Source: JBEBGV01 sp040081265
GTDB lineage: Bacteria > Acidobacteriota > Vicinamibacteria > Vicinamibacterales > UBA2999
Direction of reading: 5' to 3'
Length of the DNA: 64,000 nt
Assembly (NCBI GenBank): GCA_040081265.1
Contig: JBEBGV010000020.1
Span: forward strand, 1-64,000
Shown: positions 34,811-42,873 of the stretch, piece after piece
Layout of the letters: the number at the start of each line of letters is the position of its first letter
Position numbering within the stretch: the first letter of the stretch is position 1
Notes under the pieces: model-generated
What the model was told of the DNA's origin: nothing
What the model saw: only the letters and a program-made list of their open reading frames with translations
Databases searched by the model: none
Position numbers and translations under genes: made by a program

Positions 34811-35613
34811 GCACGTCCACGACTGGTGAAGACACGCAGGCCATCGTGCTTGTCGCACGCTCCGCAATCGCATCGGTCCCACTGGGGGAGATGGCGCAGC
34901 TCTCTGGCATGCTCGCGGCGACGACAAATGCCGGACCGGTGCTGTTCGCCTTCACGGAACAGGGCGAGCCCTCACTCCACGACGTGATGCACCGGCTGAA
35001 GGCGCAAGGCGCGGACACCGTCGTGCTGGTCCCCCTGCTCCTACCCATGGAGCCAAACTTCGTCGCCTTTCTGACTCGAACACTACAGCGGTGGAAAACG
35101 GAGTCCCCCGGACCGTGGCCGACGATTCACGTCGGAACTCACGGGCCCGCGGACACGCAGGCGATGTCTATTGTGCTGACGGAACTCGCTGCACTCGCCG
35201 CCACAACCCAGCCCCTCGAGGAGGCGACGAACGCCGCGCCCGACGGTTCCATCGTGCACGCCATCTCGCACCAGCTTCTTGTCTGCGCCGGTGGGCCGTG
35301 TCAGGCGGCGGGGTCCGCCGTGATCTGGGGACACCTGCGCAACGAACTCAAGCGACTCGGCCTCACCGTCGCCGGTCAGGGTGTGCGCAGCGCACGAGCC
35401 AGTTGCCTCGGGCCTTGCAGCCTGGCGCCGGTCGTTCAGGTGTTTCCAGGATGCACCTACTACGGCGGAGTCGATGAGCGTGGCATCGATCGCATCATCA
35501 ACGAGCACATCGGGAAGAACACCGTGGTGGCGGATCTGGCTTACGAGCCCGCATCGACGAAACAACGCTTACGCGTCGTCGGCTCTGACGCACAATTCAC
35601 GAAATCTTCATGA
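34807..35613 (+). CDS. CbiX-like chelatase fold lacking active-site histidines, fused to a [2Fe-2S] ferredoxin domain
   Basis: 268 residues. Residues 10-130 follow the CbiX/SirB outline ('QAIVLVARS...', 'LKAQGADTVVLVPLLLP'). The metal-binding histidine normally in the first strand (L-V-G-H-G-S) is replaced ('VLVARSAIA'), and the second histidine, usually after the 'P-L-F-L' strand, is also absent. The C-terminal domain has Cys160-x4-Cys165 and Cys200-x3-Cys204 ('CLGPCSLAP'), a thioredoxin-like [2Fe-2S] ferredoxin of the same type as the CobN N-terminus. It is the last gene of the operon. Insertion of cobalt by the usual mechanism seems impossible, so a sensor, carrier or redox role is more likely. 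Confidence 0.75.
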   Translation: MSTSTTGEDTQAIVLVARSAIASVPLGEMAQLSGMLAATTNAGPVLFAFTEQGEPSLHDVMHRLKAQGADTVVLVPLLLPMEPNFVAFLTRTLQRWKTESPGPWPTIHVGTHGPADTQAMSIVLTELAALAATTQPLEEATNAAPDGSIVHAISHQLLVCAGGPCQAAGSAVIWGHLRNELKRLGLTVAGQGVRSARASCLGPCSLAPVVQVFPGCTYYGGVDERGIDRIINEHIGKNTVVADLAYEPASTKQRLRVVGSDAQFTKSS

Positions 35614-35639
35614 TGCACGTGTCGCGCGCACGATAGGAT
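35596..35639 (+). promoter_or_regulatory. TTCAG-like direct-repeat promoter without a downstream gene (orphan)
   Basis: TTCAC at 35596-35600 and TTCAT at 35607-35611, an 11-bp step, then exactly 22 nt to TAGGAT at 35634-35639. The box is weaker than the others but the spacing is identical. It overlaps the end of the CbiX-like gene. No plus-strand gene follows; the next gene is a truncated ABC exporter on the other strand. Confidence 0.5.
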
Positions 35640-35675
35640 ACTCGCGCACAGAGTCCTCCAACCTTTGTGCACATG

Positions 35676-35708
35676 ACGTCGGACCTGCCCCTCCAGGAGG
35701 TCCGACGT
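35676..35708. terminator. Strong hairpin after the CbiX-like gene
   Basis: ACGTCGGACCT and AGGTCCGACGT form an 11-bp perfect stem with an 11-nt loop, 62 nt after the operon stop. There is no T-run after it on either strand, so it may be a Rho-assisted or bidirectional terminator or an mRNA-stabilising structure. Confidence 0.5.
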
Positions 35709-35762
35709 CGACCACTCAGCTCGGTCGCGTGCCGTGCCCCCGCGGGCCGTCGGACCAGAACG

Positions 35763-35810
35763 GGTCGTCAGTCCGAACGTCAGTCCGGTCGTCAGTCCTA
35801 ATGTCACGCG
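35763..35810. repeat. 12-bp tandem repeat
   Basis: GGTCGTCAGTCC, GAACGTCAGTCC, GGTCGTCAGTCC and a degenerate fourth unit TAATGTCACGCG lie in register, ending just inside the stop region of the ABC exporter fragment. No function is evident. Confidence 0.6.
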
Positions 35811-36712
35811 GCGTCCTCACCTAGGAACCCTCCGGACTGATGCGCCCAGAGCGCCGCGTAGATTCCATCCTGCGCGAGGAGCGCCTCGTGCGGTCCTCGC
35901 GCGACGATCGCGCCCCGTTCCATGATGATCAGTTCGTCCATCCGCCTCACCGTGGACAGACGATGGGCGATGACGATTGCCGTGCGGTGCGCGAGGAGCG
36001 TCAGCAGCGCGTCCTGGATGAGCGCCTCGCTTTCGGAGTCGAGCGAACTCGTCGCTTCGTCCATGATCAGGATCGGCGCGTCCTTTAAAATGGCGCGCGC
36101 GATCGCAATCCGCTGACGTTGCCAGCCTGAGAGCTTCACGCCACGCTCGCCCACCTGCGTCTGATACCGGTCCGGCAGCGCGTTGATGAAGTCGGCGGCG
36201 TGGGCCAGTTCGGCCGCGCGCTGCACCTCGGCATCGCTGGCGCCAGGGCGTCCCACGCGAATGTTGTCGGCGATGCTCCGGTGGAACATCGACGGGTCCT
36301 GAGGTACGTAGCCCACCACCCGACGTAGCGCTGCCTGCGGCACACGATCGATCGGTTGACCGCGGATCAGGATCTCGCGCCCTTCCACGTCTGAGAAGCG
36401 GAGCAAGAGCCTGGTGAGTGACGTCTTTCCCCCACCAGAGCGACCCACGACACCGACCTTCGCGCCTGGAGCAATCGCCAACGAGAGCCGGTCGAAGAGC
36501 AGCGGCTGCCTCGACGAATACCGGAAGCTGACGTCCCGAAGCGCCACGCCGTAGTCCGCGGGCCGGAAGTCAGTGGCCGGCGTCACGTCGGTCACTGCCG
36601 GTGGATCGAGCAGCAGTTCGGCAAACTGCGCCGCATCGGTCAAGGCGCCCTCAACGTTCCGTGTTTGGGGGGGAAGGCTTGGCTCAGGGTCGCATAGCGG
36701 CCATTCCGTCAA
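35804..36712 (-). pseudogene. ABC exporter (MsbA/MDR type), nucleotide-binding half only
   Basis: The preserved part is a complete nucleotide-binding domain: Walker A 'GRSGGGKTS', Q-loop 'GYVPQDPS', signature 'LSGWQRQRIAIARA' (Trp for Gly in LSGGQ), Walker B 'ILIMDEATSSLD' and 'IAHRLST'. It is preceded by the linker 'FAELLLDPPAVTD' that in intact exporters follows six membrane helices. The membrane domain is missing; similarity ends near 36650, close to a run of seven G. The first 20 or so residues are probably not original. It is likely a remnant. Confidence 0.75.
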
Positions 36713-36800
36713 CCAGGACCCCCTCTAATGTTTCCTATCCGCCTCCCGGAAGAATTGACACTGTCGGCCGCAATCGCCGGGGTAGATTAGTGTGTCGGCG

Positions 36801-37289
36801 ATGGGCATCAGACGACATCTCACCCTCACCGTGGCGGCGATGCTGGCCGCCGGCGCCTCCTACGCGGCAACCGCGGCTGCGCAGAATCAACTGACGACGG
36901 CCACGGGCTTGCGCTGCACCTTCGCACTTCACGCCACGGGTGCCTGGAACAGATCCGGGGTACCTGACGCCAGGGTGACCCCGTCCACCCTGGTTCTGAT
37001 CTTCGACTCGATCAATGCCGACGAAGGCACCGCGAAGTTGAGGAATGGAATTGCGGGAACCGAGATCGCGTTCCGACTCTCTGGAGACTACCTGCACTTC
37101 ATGCAGTCGTTTCGAACTGGTCCGCTCTATACCACGACAGTGTTCAATCAGCAGACGAGCGAGGGCAGGTATAAAGCGGTGCACTCGCGGCACGAACAGT
37201 TCACCGTCCCCCTGCCAGGGGCAACGTCCAGCCCGGAACAGTATTACGGAGAATGCAGCGTGGCGGTCCAGTCCGTCACCGGACCCTAG
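36801..37289 (+). CDS. Secreted hypothetical protein
   Basis: 162 residues with a clear signal peptide ('MGIRRHLTLTVAAMLAAG' to about residue 28). The mature part has two cysteines ('GLRCTFAL', 'YYGECSVA') that could form a disulfide, and a beta-rich pattern. I recognise no named family. A GTG at 36792 is an alternative start. It overlaps the 3' end of the convergent TPR gene by 4 nt. Function unknown. Confidence 0.65.
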   Translation: MGIRRHLTLTVAAMLAAGASYAATAAAQNQLTTATGLRCTFALHATGAWNRSGVPDARVTPSTLVLIFDSINADEGTAKLRNGIAGTEIAFRLSGDYLHFMQSFRTGPLYTTTVFNQQTSEGRYKAVHSRHEQFTVPLPGATSSPEQYYGECSVAVQSVTGP

Positions 37290-38605
37290 GGATTTTCGAA
37301 GGTTCGGACAAACTCATTGGCACGGGCGATGTTCTGCCGATTCTGGGCGTTGTCCGGCGCCAGTTTCACGTATTCCCGAAACTGTTTCGCCGCCTCGTCG
37401 AACTTGCCTTCCATGCGGAACAACTCGCCGAGGTTATACCGGGCGTTGAAGTGATTGGGATTGATGCGGATCACCTCGCGCAGTGCCGCGGCTGACTCTT
37501 CATCTTTGTCCAGCTCCGCGAGTGCGAAGGACAGGTTATAAAAGCCGATCGCCGAGTCAGGGTCGATGCGGACGATCTCGCGAAACTCAACCACCGCTTC
37601 GGCCACCTTTTCCTGACCAGCCAGGGCCACCGCCAGACCGTTGCGTGCCTCGATAAAGTCCGGATCCAGGCGCAGCGCCTGCCGGTATGCCGCCATCGCC
37701 GCGTCGGGATTTCGCTGTGCTCTCAGGCTGGCGCCGAGGGACGTGTGGGCGCGAACCGAGTTCGGATCAATCTTCAAGGCCTCACGAAACTCTGCGGCGG
37801 CATCGGCATGCTTCTGCTGCAGCGACAGCACGCTCCCAAGCTTGACGCGAACGACATCGGAAGTCGGCGCCGTTGTGAGCGCCTGGCGATACTCCGTTTC
37901 TGCCGCAGGCAGTTGACGACGGGCAACCAGCACGTCGCCCAGGGCGAGGTGTGCTGCGGCCGATGCCGGGGCGAGCGCAATCGCCGCGTCCGCCAGCTGT
38001 CCTGCACGCGCGATTCCATCTGCCGAGACCACGCGTCCGCTCACCGCGCTTTCTTCGGTTCTGGCCAGCGCCACCGTGACCTGCGTCACCAGCTGTGTGA
38101 CCCGAAGGTCAGTGACCGTCTGTTCGCGCTGGCGCGCCCCGGTCTGCTCGGCGAGCCGGCGCTCCAGGTTGCGCCGTTGTTCGAGTAGGCCGACAAGCGC
38201 CCGTGTTGCATCCTGATCTTTGCGGAGTCTCGCCACACGCCGCGCTGTCTCGCTGGGATCCAGCTTCAGGACAACCGAGCCGCGAGCCACGCCCGCCGGG
38301 GATGCCGATACGGATTCTGGCGACGGTTCGAGCACACCTGACAGGTACGCATCGAGCCGTTCTGGTGCAATCTGCAGCGCCTTGACGTCTGGGTGCTCGC
38401 GCAATCGTGACGTCGCGTCGGCAAGTGCCTTCTGCTGGGCCTCGAGCAGAGCCAGTTGCGCCGCGAGCTCGGACGTGTCGTCGCTGGCCACGCGACGTTC
38501 TACGGTGGCGCGAAGGTCGAGCCCCTGCGCGTGGCTCAGGGCAGGCAGCGCCAGAATAGGAACGACCGCCGCTGACAACGCCGTCCGGAGTGCACGTTCA
38601 CGCAT
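37286..38605 (-). CDS. Exported TPR-repeat protein
   Basis: 439 residues. A signal peptide (1-27, ending 'ALSHAQG') is followed by a coiled-coil-like helical region (about 30-185), then seven or more tetratricopeptide units from about residue 200 (for example 'EYRQALTTAPTSDVVRVKLG', 'AYRQALRLDPDFIEARNGLA', 'ALREVIRINPNHFNARYNLG'). ATG 38605 is preferred over upstream ATGs because GGGAG lies 9 nt before it and it starts the signal peptide. TPR proteins mediate protein contacts in the periplasm. It is divergent from the DUF4198 gene and may be functionally linked to it. Confidence 0.85.
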   Translation of the reverse strand: MRERALRTALSAAVVPILALPALSHAQGLDLRATVERRVASDDTSELAAQLALLEAQQKALADATSRLREHPDVKALQIAPERLDAYLSGVLEPSPESVSASPAGVARGSVVLKLDPSETARRVARLRKDQDATRALVGLLEQRRNLERRLAEQTGARQREQTVTDLRVTQLVTQVTVALARTEESAVSGRVVSADGIARAGQLADAAIALAPASAAAHLALGDVLVARRQLPAAETEYRQALTTAPTSDVVRVKLGSVLSLQQKHADAAAEFREALKIDPNSVRAHTSLGASLRAQRNPDAAMAAYRQALRLDPDFIEARNGLAVALAGQEKVAEAVVEFREIVRIDPDSAIGFYNLSFALAELDKDEESAAALREVIRINPNHFNARYNLGELFRMEGKFDEAAKQFREYVKLAPDNAQNRQNIARANEFVRTFENP

Positions 38606-38722
38606 GTCTACGTCTCCCTGACGAGGCATCTTAGTGCCCAGTCCAGGCATTGAGAAGTCCCTTTCGTCGCTCTGAAGGAGAATTCAGGAGAACTTCGAAC
38701 CTGAAGAATTCTTTCGCCAGGT

Positions 38723-38767
38723 GTCAGCAACACTTCAGATGCAAGTCGGCGCGCTTGAAGATATGGT
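38723..38767 (+). promoter_or_regulatory. TTCAG direct-repeat promoter 3
   Basis: GTCAG at 38723-38727 and TTCAG at 38734-38738 (11-bp step), then 23 nt to TATGGT at 38762-38767. It precedes the DUF4198-like gene at 38799, which has GGAGG before its ATG. Confidence 0.65.
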
Positions 38768-38798
38768 TCGACCATCGCGCATTCTGGAGGCTCCTTGC

Positions 38799-39608
38799 AT
38801 GGCACGTTCGATTGTTCTAACTGCGGTGCTCACCGCCACGGCCGCAACGGCGTCGGTCTCGGCTCACGACTTCTGGCTGGCGGCAACGTCGGTCGCCGGG
38901 CCACCGAGGGTCTTTACCGTCACGGGTAACGTCGGCGAAACGTTTCCCACGGCAGACACCAACGTCACCCCCGATCGCGTTGATGCGTGGCGAATCATCG
39001 GTCCTGGCGGCGAGAGCCTGACAACTACAGCAGACTTCGTCCAGGCCGGTCAGTCCGTCGCCACGAGCGCGGCTCTCCCGATGCGCGGCCCCTATCTTGG
39101 TGTCATGACGATCAAGCCTCGTGAGATCGAGATGACGGGTGACGAATTCACCGAGTACCTGCTGGAAGAAGGCCTCACCCGCATCGTGGCGGACCGCGCC
39201 AGACATGGCAAGGCGACCACGAAAGCGCGGGAACGCTATGCCCGCTACGCAAAGATCGTCGTGGGCAACGGCGAGGGCACCAGCGCGCACCTGATGGAGC
39301 GTGTCGGCGCGAAGGCCGAGTTCGTACCGCTGCGCAATCCGTCCAGGCTGCTCCCGGGCGATACCTTTGCGGTGCAGCTGCTGGTCGAGGGGCGACCGGT
39401 GAGCGGTGCACAGGTCAGCGCACTGACACATGGCGTGAAGCTCAACGCTCGAACCGATGAGGAGGGCGTGGCCGCTTTCATCACGTCGAAGCCCGGTCCA
39501 TGGCTGATCCGGACGGTGCACATGGAAGCACGAGACGCTGCCTCGCCTGTGGATTGGGAATCCTATTGGGTGAGCTTGTCCTTCGAGATCTCCGAACAGA
39601 CTCGCTGA
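38799..39608 (+). CDS. Periplasmic DUF4198/NikM-like protein
   Basis: 269 residues. The signal peptide ends at 'ATASVSA', and the mature protein begins with 'HDFWLAATSV', the His-Asp-Phe-Trp-Leu start typical of DUF4198, a domain related to periplasmic parts of nickel/cobalt uptake systems. A C-terminal carboxypeptidase-like beta-sandwich ('LLVEGRPVSGAQVSALTHG', 'TDEEGVAAFITSKPGPW') follows. The N-terminal amino group and His could bind a metal ion. It shares its promoter type with the TBDT operons, so metal handling in the periplasm is a reasonable guess. Confidence 0.78.
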   Translation: MARSIVLTAVLTATAATASVSAHDFWLAATSVAGPPRVFTVTGNVGETFPTADTNVTPDRVDAWRIIGPGGESLTTTADFVQAGQSVATSAALPMRGPYLGVMTIKPREIEMTGDEFTEYLLEEGLTRIVADRARHGKATTKARERYARYAKIVVGNGEGTSAHLMERVGAKAEFVPLRNPSRLLPGDTFAVQLLVEGRPVSGAQVSALTHGVKLNARTDEEGVAAFITSKPGPWLIRTVHMEARDAASPVDWESYWVSLSFEISEQTR

Positions 39609-39646
39609 CCCTCCCACGTCGTCGGTAAGTCAAGCTTGGCAGGCTG

Positions 39647-40422
39647 TCAGTGCGTCATCGCGTAGAGGAGAATATCCCGCTCGCGCTCCCAGGAGTCCGA
39701 AATGTCCGTGTTGTGGGTCATCACCACCATGAGGTTCCCGAGGTTGTCGTAGATGCCTCGAAAGTGCGTCTCCTCACTGTCAGGGCCTCTTTCCGAGATG
39801 CCTCCACGGGAGGAACGCCAATACTGGATCCAGGGAATTTGTGGCACTTGCGTCAGTCCGAACTGAGTTCGAAAGATCGGGTCTGTCGTCGGGATGTCAA
39901 GGATCGGATAGCGATCAGGGGCAGGATGCGCCCCAATTCACGCTTCCAGTTGTCCCACGCCTGCTAACCCCAGAAATCGTCAACCCAGATGAAGCCGCCC
40001 TTGAGCAGGTATGCGCGCAAATTCTTGACTTCGTCAATAGTCAGCTCAGCCCACCCGACATCCTCCGTGTGGAGGTACGGGCACTGGAACAGGTTGTCGC
40101 TTGACACTTGAATGACCACGAACTCCGGATCCCGCCTGGTGCCATCCCGAGCCAGGATTCGCGTCACGCGGGCCAGAGTCATTTCGGCAAACCGGACCGA
40201 GAAATTGCGATCGGCGGCCGGGTAGTCGGTAGCCCACCCCATGCCCCCAACCTCGCGAGGACGGCTGGCACTCTTGTACAGCGCCCGGCAGAAGTTGAAG
40301 CCGTGTCCGAACGTATCTTTGGTCGGATATCGAGCAGGAAGCAGGACGTTGCCATCGTCGAAGTCCTGAGCAGCCACCACGGTGGCCAGGGCAACGAGCG
40401 CAATGATCAGCAGTCGTCGCAT
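39647..40422 (-). pseudogene. DUF4159 protein, disrupted
   Basis: A signal peptide and the DUF4159 N-terminal half are intact from ATG 40422 to 'GGFIWVDDFWG'. Then a TAG (39966-39964) interrupts the frame. The expected sequence continues ('AWDNWKRELGRILP'). A shortage of one base in a C tract (GGGG on plus at 39918-39921) then shifts the frame to 'PDRYPILDIPTTDPIFRTQ', which reads on to 'VMTHNTDISDSWERERDILLYAMTH', itself missing about 20 residues. Three separate lesions show that this is a dead gene. The ATG overlaps the stop of the 40422-41129 gene. Confidence 0.85.
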
Positions 40423-41129
40423 CACAGGTCCGCAGGTTCCAGCAGCGGCTCGCTGGCCAACGCAGCCATGTCGACCTCGGTCCAGGGATAGGCACTCATC
40501 CCTGCTTTCATTGCTCGTGTCGTGCCGTCACCAAGCAGCGCGCAGAAATTGTGTCCCAGCATCAGCACCGCGATGCTCGCGGCGCAGGCACGAACCTTCC
40601 TGCCGAAGCTCAGACTGCGTCGTGCGAGCCATTCATTGCACATGGGTGTTTGGTCGATCGTGCCGGCGCCATGAAATGTGGGATCGCCGTCGCAAGGACC
40701 AACCAGCCATCTCGGTACGAATCCAGTTCTCCGATCCACGTAGAGGTGGAGCCATGCCGAATCCGGAGAACGATCGGGGCGCCTCGTCGGGCTCGACGTG
40801 CGCTCCACGGCTGCGAACATCCACACCGCTCGGGCGCACAGGTTCTGTTCCACAAAGCGCTCGGCGACATGGCGGTGCAGGTTAGCTGAGCCAGCGGCTA
40901 CGCGACGGATGACATCCTTGCATGCGGCGCGATCGAGATCGGCAGCGCGCCCTGACTTGTAGACTGACCGGCCAGATAGCAGCTCCTCGAAGAACACCCG
41001 GCTACGAGTCGAGACGTCGGCGGGCACATGCGGGGATTGGACCCGACGGAACGGGGCGCGCGACAGCGCGATCGACTGGTCAAGCGCCGCCTCGATCGAC
41101 GCGCGCGCACGCTGTGTAAAGTCCAACAT
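40422..41129 (-). CDS. Hypothetical protein in the PepSY operon
   Basis: 235 residues from ATG 41129, which has GGAGGT 5 nt upstream. A longer start (41180) overlaps the PepSY stop (ATGA), so translational coupling is the alternative. There is no signal peptide or membrane segment. Six cysteines and several Trp residues are spread along the chain ('QNLCARAVWMFA', 'LVGPCDGDP', 'LGHNFCALLG'). I recognise no family. Its position after a PepSY membrane protein and before the DUF4159 relic suggests a shared transcription unit. Confidence 0.6.
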   Translation of the reverse strand: MLDFTQRARASIEAALDQSIALSRAPFRRVQSPHVPADVSTRSRVFFEELLSGRSVYKSGRAADLDRAACKDVIRRVAAGSANLHRHVAERFVEQNLCARAVWMFAAVERTSSPTRRPDRSPDSAWLHLYVDRRTGFVPRWLVGPCDGDPTFHGAGTIDQTPMCNEWLARRSLSFGRKVRACAASIAVLMLGHNFCALLGDGTTRAMKAGMSAYPWTEVDMAALASEPLLEPADL

Positions 41130-41176
41130 CGTAACCTCCGTGCCTGAGCAGGGAGCCGCCTGGCGGAGTGCGGAGC

Positions 41177-42769
41177 TCATGACGCGGACTGAAGGACGGT
41201 GACTCGGCGCAACCGCTTTCCTACCGCCCGCCACGCGAGTACCAACGCGGTCACACACAGTGCCGTGCCGCCGATCATGAACGTGATGACGACGATGTCC
41301 CAGAGTGGGCGGTAGTTGTAGAGCCACGGGAAGCTCAGGGAATGTAATCCGTTGTAGAAGAACCGTCGAGCCCAGTTCCGATTGCTGTAGGTCCCCGCGA
41401 TGGTTCCAGTCTTCGGATCAATATAGTGCCGCGTGCCATCAGCGTCATGCATGAGCGCCAGAATCACCGGCAACGGTCGCTGCCGAGTACGGTCAAAGTA
41501 GAAGTAGTCGTACTCGTCAACGACGCGAGTCTCCACGGCACCCGCATCGCTGGCGGTCCGTTTGACGATCTCGGTGATCGTCTGCGGATCGAATGTCTCG
41601 ATGGGCAGCCCATTGACACCGAATCGCCGCGATGTGCCATCCGCCAGGTTTGCCACGTAGAAAGGACGTCCGGCGAACGAGGCCAGCTCGATTTCTTTGA
41701 TACCCAAGCCAGCATTGCGCAAGAGAAGGTCACGTGGATGCAGCGTGAAATCCGCGACTTGTGAACGGCCACGCAAAGACGTGGCTAGGTTTGGGTTCGC
41801 ACCTCGCCCGCGCGCGCCGCCGATGCCCTGGTTCTGGCGGTTGCCAACGCCGCCGACTATGTTCTGGCCTGGTTGCGCCTGCGGAGGCGCGCGTTGCGGC
41901 GTCGGAAACGGCAGGAAGGCGAGCGAGCCACTCAGCGTCCACGTGACCGTCGCCAAGCCAAAGACCAGGCCGAAGATCGTGTGCCACCGTTTCTGTCCAC
42001 GATACGGAATGCTCGACGGTGCGCCGGCAAAGCGGTACTTTTTCCTGGCGGGCGAATACAGCCATACACCGAGCACAACCCCGATGACCGCGCCTGCGGT
42101 CCCAACCATGGCAGTGTAGGTGGCGAAGCGGATCCAGAACGGTTGATGCTTGCGTAACGGCGTGAAGTACAGCCAATGCGGAACGGCGCTGACATATGCC
42201 TGCAGCCGCGACACTCGGGTGGTATGCATCAGCACTTCGCCCGACTCGCCAATGTAGACGTCCTCACCGCCTGGGTACGAATATTTCCAGAGCGGGCGCA
42301 GGTTGCGGAGCTGGTTGCCGACCGTCCACTGATCCGGATCGGTCATCGACTCGACGGTCGCGTCGCCGACAGCACGACCCGCCCACCTGGCGACCGCCCG
42401 TTCCCGCATGGCCTTCGGCGCCGCGCCTTTCTGCTCTTCGCCGGTGTCGGCGTAGACGAGACGCCCGCCTCCGCCGCCGCGACCGGCGCCCCCTACGCGG
42501 TACACCGGTCGCCCGTCGAAGGAATTAAGGCGGATCTGGGCGGGTGCTGCGTCGACCCCGATGCTCTCGACGAGCTCCTGAGGCGACAGCGTGATCTCAG
42601 ACGGGTTAAGTACTGGCGCGTGCGCGAGGCGATTAGCCGGGGTCACCGATGGCATGCCCCAATACATCATGCCAATGCCGGATGGGAACCAGAGCAGGAA
42701 CAAGGCACAAAGCGCGACACCCACCCAGCGATGAAAGAAGAGCAGGAGCTTAAAGACGCGAGTCCCCAT
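41177..42769 (-). CDS. PepSY-domain membrane protein, 530 aa
   Basis: Membrane helices are seen at about 8-36, 205-240, 263-290 and 490-515. The membrane histidine 'FHRWVGVALC' and 'FYNGLHSLSFPWLYNYRPLWD' are as in the PepSY proteins at 11848 and 55528. Between helices lie periplasmic PepSY-like regions and a glycine/glutamine-rich linker (about 295-330). A role in moving electrons to or extracting metal from periplasmic chelates is inferred from the family. It is divergent from the TBDT at 42874; the spacer between them holds promoters for both. Confidence 0.85.
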   Translation of the reverse strand: MGTRVFKLLLFFHRWVGVALCALFLLWFPSGIGMMYWGMPSVTPANRLAHAPVLNPSEITLSPQELVESIGVDAAPAQIRLNSFDGRPVYRVGGAGRGGGGGRLVYADTGEEQKGAAPKAMRERAVARWAGRAVGDATVESMTDPDQWTVGNQLRNLRPLWKYSYPGGEDVYIGESGEVLMHTTRVSRLQAYVSAVPHWLYFTPLRKHQPFWIRFATYTAMVGTAGAVIGVVLGVWLYSPARKKYRFAGAPSSIPYRGQKRWHTIFGLVFGLATVTWTLSGSLAFLPFPTPQRAPPQAQPGQNIVGGVGNRQNQGIGGARGRGANPNLATSLRGRSQVADFTLHPRDLLLRNAGLGIKEIELASFAGRPFYVANLADGTSRRFGVNGLPIETFDPQTITEIVKRTASDAGAVETRVVDEYDYFYFDRTRQRPLPVILALMHDADGTRHYIDPKTGTIAGTYSNRNWARRFFYNGLHSLSFPWLYNYRPLWDIVVITFMIGGTALCVTALVLAWRAVGKRLRRVTVLQSAS

Positions 42770-42821
42770 CGTGAGCCCGCACTATACCGAAGGGTCCGCG
42801 ATGTCTCCGACTGAAATTTGA

Positions 42822-42865
42822 GTCAGGAAGTCTTCAGGAATGGGCGCGACATCGCGTGTTAGCCT
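42822..42865 (+). promoter_or_regulatory. TTCAG direct-repeat promoter 4
   Basis: GTCAG at 42822-42826 and TTCAG at 42833-42837, then 22 nt to TAGCCT at 42860-42865. The predicted transcription start is only a few bases before the ATG at 42874, so the mRNA would be nearly leaderless; indeed no ribosome site is present. Confidence 0.68.
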
Positions 42866-42873
42866 GCTGCGCC

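Noticed and set aside
35541..35807. Minus frame covering the 12-bp tandem repeat
   Set aside because: Its repetitive peptide reflects the DNA repeat; there is no ribosome site or domain.
38661..38712. Several CTTCAG/CTGAA words before the TPR gene on minus
   Set aside because: No pair has the 11-bp step plus a -10 at 22-23 nt.
42781..42815. Minus-strand TTCAG (CTGAA on plus at 42811-42815) 24 nt before a TATAGT upstream of the PepSY gene at 42769
   Set aside because: Only one half-site is present and the partner 11 bp away does not match, so I did not count it in the regulon.
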